Source: Steinernema hermaphroditum (taxonomy: Eukaryota; Nematoda; Chromadorea; Rhabditida; Steinernematidae). Taken from it: a stretch of 64,000 nt of DNA. A program made the position numbers and the translations under genes. The DNA is taken from NCBI GenBank assembly GCA_030435675.1, contig CM059623.1:10380012-10444011 (forward strand), in the 5' to 3' direction. The notes under the pieces are model-generated. The model did no database searches and had not been told where the DNA came from. It saw nothing but the letters and a program-made list of their open reading frames with translations. Positions 8,985 to 19,618 of this stretch are shown one piece after another (the first letter of the stretch is position 1; each line of letters starts with the position of its first letter).

Positions 8985-11176
8985 ATGGCCGCTTCGAGGT
9001 CGGTCGCCGTTTTTGCGGCGCTTTTTGCGATCGCCCTTTGTGTGTCCGCACAGAGAAACGACGACTACAACAGCGAGGAGTTCTTGGTGAGTTTTGTGCT
9101 GACTTTGCTTGAAGGGATGGCTGCGTCGGGTGAGGAGATACGGTAACTTTGACGCACAGTTCTATTTTACCAGCGATATAGTTCTATTTCTATTTTTATT
9201 GCCGTGCTTTGACTTAAATTAAGGACCAATTACTGTATGAAGTTCTATGCGTTTTACAAATGGTGCAGGATCAAAAATCAACTGAAATGTGGAAGATAGG
9301 ATAATCCTGCTGTTCCTCGTGATGGAAGGGCACTTAAAATAGAATACTGTTTCAGGAAGATGCCGCCGCCAGCCCTAACAACTACACCTACCTCTCCATT
9401 TGCGCCAACGAAACCTCTGACACTCTCTACCCGGTCGAGGGTAAAGAGTGTGAAGATCGCAAACTCCAAGTCGCTCTCGGAAAGTACCGTAACAGAATGA
9501 ACGAAACCGGCTGGGGCTACCTCGAAATCGAGACGTTCGCTGGCTTCGACCCCGAGATCCAGGCCTACGCCGCCGGAGTCGCCGAAGGAATCCTCTCGCA
9601 GCAGCAGATCTATTGGCACTACCGAAATACTGTTGAGGGCAACTGCAAGGGCTACACACAGTACTGCAAGCGCCTCTACGACTACCTGCAGAAGAACCTC
9701 GACTGGATCAAGAGCAAAGTGATCCACAAGCCGAAGACCGACCTCTTCTGGCGCCAGGTGAACCTCACCTTCACCCAATTGACCGGATTGACCGACGCCT
9801 ACCTGAAGAGGAGCCTCGCCCCTGCGGTCAAGTTCGAACTCAACGCCCTCTAGTGAGTTTCCAATTGTATAACTGAACCTAGAGAGCGTTTTCAGCATGA
9901 TCCAGCTCTCCGGGGAACTCATCGACCTGAACAAGTTCCTGAAGCGCAAGCCCGACCCGGTGCACGATGACCCCGATCCGGGACGCTGCTCTGGCCTCGT
10001 CAAGCTCACCGAGGGCAACAAAGACCTCCTCTTCTCGCACGTTGCCATGTCCGGCTACAACACGATGAACCGTGTTGTGAAACTCTACAAATTCGCCTAT
10101 GGTGAGCCGATATGGGACCATTTTTTTGCTAACGCTGCCGTTTTCAGATAAGAAGGAGGTGCCCGGCCACACTCAGTCGTTCTCCGGCTACGCGGGGCAG
10201 CTCGCCTCCGCTGATGATTACACCCTTATCAGCTCGGGTTTAGCATCGATCGAAACGACAATCTCTATCTTCAACGAAACCCTCTACACCGATAAGTTCA
10301 TGAAGCCGGTGGGACAGCTTCACTGCTGGGTGCGCTCCATCGTTGCTAACAGTTTGGCCAAGACGGGCCGCGAGTGGGTCAAACACTTCGGGCGCTACAA
10401 CTCGGGCACTTACAACAACCAGTGGACGGTCCTTGACTACAAACTCTTCAGTCCCGGAAAGGACATCCCCTCTGAAGGCGTCCTCTGGGTCCAAGAACAA
10501 GTCCCGTAAGTGGACACTCGTTCGTCCGCCTCAAAACACCGAATATTCAGAGGCTACACCCTTGCCCGTGACATGACATGGTTCCTCAGGAAGTACAAGT
10601 ACTGGCCCAGCTATAACATCCCATACTTCACTGAAATCTCGAAGTTGAGTGGATTCGAGGGCAGAGGAGGCCAGTACAACTGGTGGCGCTGGGGATCCAG
10701 CCCTCGCGCCAAGATCTTCGACCGCGACCACCACCTCGTCTCCGATATCGCCAGTCTTCGCAAACTCATGAGGTACCGTAACCCGAAACTGACCGCCAGA
10801 ACGACCCATCGTCTTCAGATACAACAATTACAAGCAGGACGAATTCAGCAAGTGCAAGTGCACTCCTCCTTTCACCGCCGAGGCGGCCATTTCCGCTCGC
10901 GGTGACCTCAATCCCTCCAACGGTACCTACGAACTTGAAGGCATGGGACACCGTAACCACGGATCGCTGGACTACAAGGGCACCGACTACGAGCACTTCA
11001 AGCAGCTCCGCTTCGAGGCCATCGGCGGCCCCACCTTCAACGAGGAGGCCGGAGTGCCGGTCTTCAGCTGGGGCACCACCGACATCGTCTCTCCCCACTA
11101 CGGCCAGCCGACCGTTTGGAAGTTCGACCCGGTGATCACTGAGTGGGAGACTTCTGTGGAAGTAGATCTCAAATGA
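8985..11176 (+). CDS. phospholipase B-like lysosomal hydrolase (PLBD/LAMA family)
   Basis: Six exons (8985-9086, 9356-9852, 9896-10101, 10148-10505, 10551-10772, 10819-11176) join in phase to give 580 residues, the usual size of the family. Residues 1-22 are a signal peptide (VFAALFAIALCVSA core). The N-terminal part contains GWGYLEIET and YAAGVAEG, the conserved opening of PLB-like proteins. Cys231, in GRCSGLVKL, is the expected N-terminal nucleophile exposed by autocleavage in this Ntn-hydrolase family. Downstream blocks LISSGLASIETT, NSGTYNNQW and PGYTLARDM, and a C-terminal FSWGTTD, are also family-typical. Family knowledge places it in lysosomes or secretions, acting as a phospholipase or amidase; the substrate is unsettled. 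Codon use is strongly C/G-biased at third positions, as in highly expressed genes, and GATA sites lie upstream. Confidence 0.95.
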
Positions 11177-11265
11177 GGTGTTTCCGGGTTACGGTAGTTG
11201 TTGAACATGCAATGGTTTTGAATGTGCTCACTCGGGCTGATAAGTGACAAATTGTGCCTTGTGCC

Positions 11266-11271
11266 AATAAA
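11266..11271 (+). terminator. poly(A) signal AATAAA
   Basis: AATAAA lies 90 nt after the phospholipase B-like stop codon. Confidence 0.7.
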
Positions 11272-11279
11272 AGATTTCA

Positions 11280-11800
11280 CAGAATGTGGGTAAAAGTTTT
11301 GCATTAAAGCATCGCCGAATTCGAGACAGACATCCGAGGTGCTCCTCTATCTACAGACACATTTCTAAGCGCAGATCTTTAAGCGCAATCCTGGCCTCCC
11401 CTTCAGTTGGTTTGTCTTCGATTATGAGAGCTGTTGAAAATATGAGCACCTACAGCATGCCCACATATTCCGGAGTACCTTAACGCTCACTCTGCTACTT
11501 CTACTTCCCTCTCAGCGCGAATGCTCGTCGATGCCAAGGAAGAAGACGAACAAGGCGACAGTGAGATTTCGCTCCAGGAAGTCGCAGAAGAATCACTCGA
11601 CCAGTAGCTTTAAATCGTCAAAACTTAGCTTATGTCGACTGTATACGCTGTCTCGATGATTCCATTATTTTTCAACTTTGTACTATTTTCCACTTTTTTA
11701 TCATAGGTCTCAGCGACATTTCGAGACGATCCCGATTTGGAATGCCCAAAGGTTTTATTTAGAAAGGCGACACTGATTCATCGTTTAGTCTTTAGCCTTC
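11280..11800. other. intergenic; weak exon-like pieces
   Basis: Two plus-strand pieces (about 11370-11478 and 11515-11607) look faintly coding, the second ending in an acidic run before a stop, and are separated by a possible 40-nt intron (GTACCT to CTCTCAG). Their phases do not agree with the better-looking frames, so I do not call a gene. Confidence 0.25.
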
Positions 11801-11806
11801 ATCACC

Positions 11807-11814
11807 TATAAAAG
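11807..11814 (+). promoter_or_regulatory. TATA box of ShKT gene
   Basis: TATAAAAG lies 46 nt before the ATG at 11853, placing the transcription start just ahead of the ATG. Confidence 0.6.
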
Positions 11815-11852
11815 AGTTCCTGGCTTGCCCTGTGCCATCTGATCGAGCGGAA

Positions 11853-12927
11853 ATGGGTCTTCTGACCGTATGTATACTCTTCCTTCTGCTGAGCACACCT
11901 ATCTTTGGTATTAACATTTGGACTTCGTACTAGTGTCCCGCTTTGTTTAGGGTGCGAAGAGGGAAACTCCAGTGAGGAATGCGTGACTTCATCAGGAGTC
12001 GCTCTAGAAGCAGAAGTGAATGCTCTGGTGGCTAACACCAGCGGGTCTTCTCCAGCCGATTCTACTAACTACTTCGGAAAACTAATGGAACCTAAATCGG
12101 AGGACTCTTCCAAGTTACATGTGTCGCCGTCATTGTCATCTAGTCCTTCAGTTTTATCAGCATCACCTTCTGGTTCTCCTAATAGGCTGTCTAGCAGCTT
12201 GTCAATGCAAGACGACGGAGGGATGAGCTGTGGCACCGCTGAAGTGGAATGCGCCGACAGGATTCCTATTTGCGAGCTGACCGCCGCCCACTGCCAAGAC
12301 CCGACGCAGATCGACTACTTCTCGGCGAATTGTGCCAAAACGTGCAAGTTCTGCACAGAAACGACCAGTGCTCCCACAACGACCCCCGATCCTTCACCAT
12401 GTGAGGACACGTACCCGTCCTGCAGTGACTATGCCCACAAATGCGACAGCGACATCTTCCTTCTCCTCAGCGACATCTGCGCAAAAACGTGTGGATTCTG
12501 TGACTCAGAGGGTAATGATGTGACGTATTTTCGCATCTCACAGTTGTAGAATTGGACAATGAACCTGACACCACCACCAGAAAGACTTCAGTGTGTGCGA
12601 AGACTTCAGAAGCCATGTACGACGGTCTTGACGAGGACTGTGACTGTGTCGACATATCTTCTCCGGAGTTTTGCGCGAATAGTGCACATCTCTGCGAGGA
12701 TCCGTGCCCGGACATGTCAGGTGTGCGGCGACACTGCAGAGGAGTCGACCACTTTGCCTCCAGAGGAGTGCGTCGATAAGGACAGAAAGTGAGCTCTCAT
12801 CTCCTATCATTAGAAAATGCTCGATTTCAGTTGCCGTGAGTGGGCCAAGAATGACTTCTGCAATAATCACTTCTATAGCATCAAGGACCGTAGGGACAGA
12901 TGTGCCAAAACGTGCAACATGTGTTAA
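11853..12927 (+). CDS. secreted ShKT-domain protein, frameshifted third domain
   Basis: Four exons (11853-11907, 11951-12511, 12550-12788, 12831-12927) encode a signal peptide (residues 1-18), a Ser-rich linker of about 100 residues and then six-cysteine ShKT domains. Domains 1 (about 12241-12354) and 2 (about 12400-12500) are complete, with the AKTC-x2-C ending. Domain 3 starts normally at about 12646 but loses frame near 12700: its first three cysteines are in one frame and its last two in the next, and the fourth is missing. Domain 4 (about 12766-12924) is complete and in the second frame, ending at the stop. ShKT modules occur in secreted nematode proteins, often beside enzymes. The lesion makes this either a recent pseudogene or a sequencing error. 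A TATA box and poly(A) signal flank it. Confidence 0.65.
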
Positions 12928-12949
12928 ACCTGCACTGTGAAGTCCGTTA

Positions 12950-12955
12950 AATAAA
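12950..12955 (+). terminator. poly(A) signal AATAAA
   Basis: AATAAA lies 23 nt after the stop of the plus-strand ShKT gene. Confidence 0.6.
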
Positions 12956-13213
12956 CTTAAGATGTTTGCAAACAAGATGTGCATTCTGAAAAAGTGAAAA
13001 GAAAATGGGCATCGTCCTGGACACTTCCTTCCTTACACAGTCTACAATTCTATGCTAACGCTAATCGAATGACAACCCCGTGGGTCAGGACCTGGGCTCG
13101 TTCGATATTGGACTCAGGGATTACTGTTGTGTGTTTTTTGTGAATTTCTCGCAAATTTTTCAATCTTTACTCTCTTCATTTTCTCTTACTGTTATCCACA
13201 AACGTCTCTGATC

Positions 13214-14525
13214 TCAGCAGCGGCCACAGGTCCTAGGACACTGCTCAGTCATCAGGTTGTAGTAGAGGCTGTTTTTGCAAAGATACGACTTGGGAACGCA
13301 GTCGGATCCCTTGTCGAAACAGTTGGCGTTGCCGGCATCATTGTTTCCAGGGCGGACGCCGCCTCCAGGCTGAACTGATCCGTTTCCAGCTCTACAACGA
13401 CCACAAGTTCTGGCACACTGCTTCGTCATGAGGTCGTAGTAGACGGAGTTGGTGCAGAGATAAGCTTTGGGACCACAATCGGGGGCGACATCTCTGCAGT
13501 TGGCATTGGCGCCGTTTCCTCCGAGATTTACGTTTGTGCCCCCCTGGTTGACTCCTCCACCACACCTTCCACAAGTCTTTGGACATTGCTGGGTCATCAG
13601 ATTGTAGTACTGGCTGTTGTTGCACAAATAGGCTTTCGGAACACAGTCCGGGCCTTTGTCAGCGCAGTTCGTATTGCCGCCTGGTTGAACCGGACCATTT
13701 CCATTGCCATTGGTGTTTCCATTTCCGGTGCCACATCGCCCGCAGGTCTTTGGACACTGCTCTGTCATCAGAGTGTAGTAGAGAATGTTGCTGCAGAGAT
13801 ACGACTTGGGGACGCAGTCGGGTGCCTTGTCCACACAGTTGCCATTTCCATTTCCTGGAGGGTTACCTCCTCCGTTTCCGTTGCATCGGCCACAGGTCTT
13901 CGGACATTGCTTGGTCATCAGATCGAAGTAGAGCTGATTGTTGCAGAGATATGCCTTCGGCACGCAATCCGGTCCCTTATCGAAACAGCCAGGCTGGGGC
14001 GCTTGAGTTGGAGCTGGTGGAGCTGGAGGTGGACTCGGTGGCGCCTGGGTGACGACGGGAGGAACAACAGGATTGCAGCGATTGCACGTGGCAGGGCACA
14101 TAACGGAGAGGGCGTCGGCGAACTCTGGATTGTTGCACATGGGAGCTTGTTGAGCACAGTTGGGCATTTGGTCAACACAGCCTCCTTGTGGCGGAGGATT
14201 CGGAGGCGGAGGGTTCTAGAAAAGACGACAGTCTTGGCATCTGAGGAGGTTCTTACAACGACTGGAGGTGGAGTAGGCGCAGGCGGTTGGGGAGGCTGAG
14301 GGTCGGGGCTACCTGAAGTCCATTCGTGGATGTTTGCTCCCAAATTCAGAACCTACAGCAAGTTCCGTCTCCTTCCGGGGTGGCGTTCATGCACTGTTCT
14401 TCGGGTCCGGGGCACTGCCCTCCAATGCAGGGCATTCCTACAATCATCCCGGCGGGACACTCGTCGATATCGAGTGCCAGCGTGAAGGCGAAGAAGGCGG
14501 ATAGGAGGAAGATGGGTCGCGACAT
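13214..14525 (-). CDS. secreted protein with six ShKT domains
   Basis: Three exons (14525-14357, 14312-14257, 14215-13214) join in phase to give 408 residues. A signal peptide (residues 1-17) is followed by a short six-cysteine segment (GMPCIGGQCPGPEEQC, then TCC), a proline-rich linker and six ShKT domains of about 36 residues, each ending CPKTCGRC or similar. The domains are joined by Gly/Asn-rich or Pro-rich spacers. Domains 2-6 are very alike (DCVPKAYLCNN core), pointing to recent internal duplication, while domain 1 is more divergent. It is convergent with the other ShKT gene, about 290 bp away. Repeated ShKT modules with flexible linkers suggest an extracellular matrix, mucin-like or secreted binding role; this is inference. 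No enzyme domain is present. Confidence 0.93.
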
Positions 14526-14564
14526 GGTGGCCGACGATGGAATGTGGATGTGAACGGAAGGCCG

Positions 14565-14574
14565 CCTTTTATTG
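14565..14574 (-). promoter_or_regulatory. TATA-like element of six-domain ShKT gene
   Basis: CAATAAAAGG on the minus strand lies 40 nt upstream of the ATG, a position like the TATA box of the neighbouring ShKT gene. Confidence 0.35.
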
Positions 14575-15252
14575 AAGGGGAGCCTTGTTGGTGCAGCTGG
14601 AGGCGACCATAGAAGTGTTTGAGTTGCAAGCGCTGCTTGGCAGTCCTTGAACACTTTTATCACGTGGAAGCTGTGAGCTGATCCTTAACAGGAGATGCTA
14701 AGCTAGGATAAGCAAGGATCGATATCTGAGGGTGTCGAGCTTGCTGTCATTTGGCTTGTTTATCGTTGGCCTACGGTCTGGCAATGGGAATTTGGAATCT
14801 CTAGCAAATTCGGAAACTTTGCCAGGTTCCCATGCGGATGACAATTCTTCCGTGTCTGCAATTTCATTTCTTATGTCCTGAGTGAAGTGCAAATTGTAAT
14901 TCTATGGCGAAGTCAGTTTACGTCAGAGTGCTTATATCCTTAAGAAAAGCAAAATTGGTGCCAGCATGACCAGTTCACAGTCTCCGATTCCTGTGGACCT
15001 CGTTTGAACACCTGTTCCCCACTGCCATGTTTGTCTCCACGAAATTAAAACCTTGCAAAAACCGATGGTTTTTGTGTTTTTTGGCTGATTCGCGACACAG
15101 CAGCCATGTAGGTGCCTGTAGGGTAGATGTTGTAGTAGTGAATTTCTAGAGAACCGCGTCAATTACTTGTGTGAATCTTGACTCTGAATCCCCGAGTTCA
15201 GTGTAACAGCTTTTCCTTTAAATATTGATTTATTACATTCAATCTTAACTGT
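14575..15252. other. no gene seen
   Basis: AT-rich spacer between the ShKT gene and the first receptor gene. No exon recognised. Confidence 0.5.
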
Positions 15253-16709
15253 TCAAAGTTTTTGTCCAGATTTCGGTGTTATATTTACAGCAGTAGCTAC
15301 AGTGGCCTTGCGTAGTCCTATAAATTTTCGCACCTGAGCCCGGTACTCCTCTCTGAAGGTGAAGTTGATGACCGTATTCGCAATTGAGAGTGATCTGAAA
15401 ATTGGACGTTCACCGGAAATCTCCGCTATCCACACGCACCCCACGGCTGCATAGGCTAAACTGATTGTGACATCATTCAAACTGAACCACTTCCATCCAA
15501 TGCCCATCATCATGAAGCTTGGCACGGCGACCAGAACCACTGATGACCCTGTGACGGCAAGGAATACTCCTAGTTTAGGATTCTTCTTCTTTCCAAACGT
15601 GCGTCCCGCAGTCTTTGAAACGTTCTAGAAGCTACAGTTCATCTTTGATCGGTACAGGCCTCGGAAACCTTGTTGATGATGAAGACGATCGAAAGCGACA
15701 CGAAGCTGACAACGTAGGCGCAAATCACAAAGGAGAAATGGAAGACGGAAAAATAGGACCTCGTGGAAGCGATGATAGCACAGTGACGTGTCATAGCCAC
15801 ATCGTTGTTACCGTAAGCAGAATAGCCGGCTACCGCTAGGAACATCTGAATGGCGAGTGATCTCAGAAGGTCGCCAGATGAACCACCCACGATCTGCAGG
15901 AACGCAGCCAGAAGGAGCGATACTCTCTTCGATCCTGTTGTTACGTACTTAACGTATAGTGTAGGCTTCTGGACAGCAATTATTCGTTCGATGGCAATGA
16001 CGACCGTGATAAGTGCAGGCAGTTCATTGCCCACAATTATGAAATGCACCCAGTAGCGCTGAAACAAACAAACTTTGATTTGATTCATTTTCGGTGACGT
16101 TGATTCGCTTGGAGAGTTTACTAGTATAGTTGACCATTAAACCGTAGTTGGCCATTAAATCTGCTCTTAAAGATCTTATTAAGTCAAATGAGCGAATTGG
16201 TATTGTCTCACTGGGCAGTAAACAAAAGTCCGAGCTTAAGCACCCACCTTACGTGCCCAAACGAGGTCAATTCAGTCATTTCAAAGCCGGTATGTTTATA
16301 ACCGAGAATGACGACCGAGAATCAATCGGCCCTTTGTTTTACCCTCCAACCGCTTTGCTGAACACTTACACTGTAAAAACAATCGTGGACACTAATGGGT
16401 GTTAGGAACGTTCCATCCAGCACGCTGGAGCCTCTTCCTATCGCCGTGAGGACGAACCCGAGTCCGTCCACAAATTCGCCTGCATCCAAGGCGATGTAGA
16501 AGATGTACTTGGACCTTAGCTGTTCACTTGTGAGAAACACAACAATGTTAAGAATGTTGGCACACATCGATGCTATTCCTGAAGCGATAGCCATTTTACG
16601 GTGGCGCTTTTACGACTTCACCTAGGATCGTGTACAGACCACACATGAACAGCGTAGACGATTCATTTCCATAGAGCAAGATGGCATTCGACGAAGCAGA
16701 AGAGTTCAT
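15253..16709 (-). CDS. 7TM chemoreceptor-like GPCR, family A copy 1
   Basis: Six exons (16709-16622, 16578-16370, 16058-15891, 15845-15669, 15624-15440, 15394-15253) give 322 residues with seven hydrophobic segments. The second exon covers TM1-TM2 and ends at the loop cysteine (VHDCFYS). The third holds TM3 with NELPALITVVIAIERIIAV, where IER replaces the DRY motif. The fourth holds the second loop cysteine (TRHCAII) and TM5. The fifth has a basic third loop and TM6, and the last contains TM7 (NTVINFTFREEY). It is one of four paralogues in the window. The form is that of nematode serpentine chemoreceptors, acting at the plasma membrane of sensory neurons through G proteins; I cannot place it in a named family. 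The fourth intron uses a weak donor (GTTTCC). Confidence 0.88.
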
Positions 16710-19618
16710 CAGTCCCGAAGTGTATCGGGTAGGACTGAACGTGTTTGTTCTGAAGCAGCCGCTGCTAATAACAAGGCGGTATCAGAGATCTCCAGCTGTT
16801 CAGAGAGAGAGAGCGAGGACTCAGAGAGAAAACGAGGAAATGGATGGAATTTTTGAAACATTCCTTAAGCGCATAATGTATTCGAATAAAGGTGCCCAGC
16901 TGCTTCCAGTGACCACGCTTTTGAATAGCGGCGCTGTTTTTGGCCACTGTATCGGCGTCCAAGTTCAGGTATATTAAATTTATTCGTAATAAATTAGAGC
17001 AAAACATTAAAAGTCCCTCTGGATTTTGAGTTTCCCTTGTTTGTACTACTTGGATTTCCACGTCCACTGTTGCAAGGAACCAGATTTGTCGAATATTCTA
17101 CGTTCCATAAGTATAATCTAAAAATGACACCTGTGTTGTCAAGTGGCGAAACAGTACGTTTCCAGAGATGGCGACGAGACAAAAACACTGACAATTTCCA
17201 ACCCTGCCACCAAAATCTGAAGTGCAATTGGGACTCATTTTGGACTTGACCGATATTGCTGTTTACGGATTACATGCATCTGCTTTCGAGTTCTTGAACT
17301 GTGACTAATCTTGGTGCACTAAAACTGCGTATGTGTTTTGACGGCATCGTTTGTGAATTCACCTGTCGATGTACGATGTTTACGAGTTTACGAGTTTATT
17401 TCTCGTATCAAAGGCTTACGCCTTGCGAGACGTCATATGTATGGACAAGAACCATATTATCACTCCGTAGTCGCCGGTCTTCTTCTGGAGTAGAACGCGG
17501 CGATCCCATCAGTGTGCGCGGGCATCAGAGAGGCGAAGAGCTTCTTCCAGAGAACAGTGGAGCATGGCGAATCCATCTTCAGTTCGGGTGTAGGCGCGGA
17601 CGTTGAAGTTGAGGGGCTTCTTCGGCGGTTTCCGCGGGCGGGCTTCTTGGCAAGACGTTGGAACTACGGCTCCCTGGTGTTCCAGGCCTTCTGGGAGCCG
17701 GGGCGATCACTATGCAACCAACAATGACGGCCGAGAACGACCGCTCACTCAACTCAGTCGACCCCAGACAGCCTCAGAGAGAGAGCGAGTGGACGACCCG
17801 ACCGATCGCTGGGGACACAAATGAAAGACCCGATGTACGATGACGAAAACAAAAAACAAATTCAGCGCAGATCAGGAAATTATGTATTCTACTGATCTAC
17901 AGTAATATGAACTGCCGTTAGCTAGTTCACGTGATTTTCGTCTTTGATGGCCCAAGCCATATTTTCAGCTTCTACCAGATATTATTTGCATTCTCATATA
18001 TAAAGATTATGAATAAAAAGGCTAAATTTGATCTATCAGCATACTTACTCTGGAGTAAGATGACCGTTTAAATTATATCTGGATAAAGGTAGATTAAGAG
18101 GGTATTAAAAAAATTTAGAAATGGACATCGCCTCAGCCGATCCGTGAGCCGGTTTATCGATCGGATGAACAGTCCGATCCATTCTCTAAGCTCCGCTAAT
18201 TCAGTTTCCCGTGCCTAATTTTACAACGTTTATTGTCAGTCGGAGGCTATAACGTTTGCGTGAAAATTTTTTTACTCGAATGGCAGTGCCTTAAATTAAA
18301 AGCAGTCGAGATAATTGCTCTAATCGCAGCCATTTTGGGATCTTTCTCTAATTGGTCTAACCTTTCTATTCGATTCGCCCTAATAGCAGGAAGTTAGGAT
18401 TCTCATGAATGCAGTCGGTAAACTTGCTCTCTTTGAAATCAAAACTCAAAAATCAAAAATTGTGGATATATTTTTGTTAAATTTCGTGGCTTCTAAAACT
18501 ATTTAAGTTGTTGTTGCTTTTGTGAAGAACGGAGTTTCCGTTGTTGTCTTTGCATTTGAGTACATCCTTTATATGAAGCGAACAGAACAAAGCGCGTTCT
18601 GTCGAAGGTGGACCGTTTATGTTTGGATTGTTAATGGCTGCAGTAAATCGTTGAAATTGAGACGAATTTGGAGCCAAAATAAGCACGGAAAAACATCATT
18701 TCACTTTGCAGTTGGTGGTTTTTTAAGGCTCAAGAGGGAACCTTCCTAGGTGCGTTATAAACCTCAGCGAATAATTTGTGTACTTTATCTACAAAATCCT
18801 AAGGTAGAAACCATTCTTTGAAATGAAAATATCTTGGAAAGCCAATGATTGTCGACAACTGCATTATACCATTATTGCCTATCTGATAAGTGTAAATTTT
18901 TGTTCGCGTTTCGCGCTAAACTCATCGTTTAAAAGGCCGGTAAGTTTTATTCTATCGACTGATTTGCCGCATTTTTTGCTTGGGATCGTAGAACAAATAG
19001 GTACCTACCGAGTTCCAGCGCCATTTGAACCGGACATTGCGTGTTAGGTTCATTTTATCATCTTTTCGGCACTCTCATCTTGTATAGCTTGTATCGTAGA
19101 ATGGATATGATGTGTGACAAATGATCTGACCAATCAGATCCAATTTGGATTAGGCTTAAGCTTAAGCCCGTGGATCTGTCCGAAGTGGGCATAAGCCTGC
19201 ATGAGTTGCTCTTGCTTTGGCGGTTTTGCCCGGACGCCGATCAGAACGTTCCCCTGTAAGTATCATTTTTTACGGCAATCTTATCTTGTATAGCTTTTAT
19301 CGTACAATGGTTGCGATATAACTTGACCGATTCAGTAAGATCAAATTAAGTTCTCTTCTTTTCGTACGTTCCCTCTTATCGCCATAACAGCTGTTCCTAA
19401 AAAAGCTAGGGAGTCAGCCAGAGGCGACAAAACAGTACCACACTCCGATGAATTATTTAATGTGTCCTCATCAGATATGTTTTTATTTTGACTGCCAGCT
19501 TCGTGGAAAATTGAAACACACGACACCTCCTTTGTTGCCTTCGTTCATGCGAATGAGTCCAATGAGTCCAGAGTCTCTTTTTCTTATAATGACTTTCAGG
19601 TAGAAAATTCACCCTCAA
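16710..19618. other. AT-rich spacer with repeats
   Basis: Nearly 3 kb between divergent receptor genes. Apart from a dispersed repeat at 17683-17757 and a degenerate direct repeat (about 19060-19110 and 19265-19315, both containing ATCTTGTATAGCTT), I see no exon. Open frames at 17301-17843 overlap the repeat and show no family features. Confidence 0.45.
17683..17757 (+). repeat. dispersed repeat R1, copy 1
   Basis: This GC-rich block (GGCCTTCTGGGAGCCGGGGC at its start, CGACCGCTCACTCAACTCA near its end) recurs at 26389-26460 and inverted at 21795-21895, with a shorter match at 23135-23180. All copies lie between family A receptor genes. Confidence 0.75.

Noticed and set aside
9278..10048. 256-codon open frame on the minus strand
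   Set aside because: It is exactly antisense to the phospholipase B-like exons, whose G/C-ending codons create long antisense frames. It shows no domain of its own.
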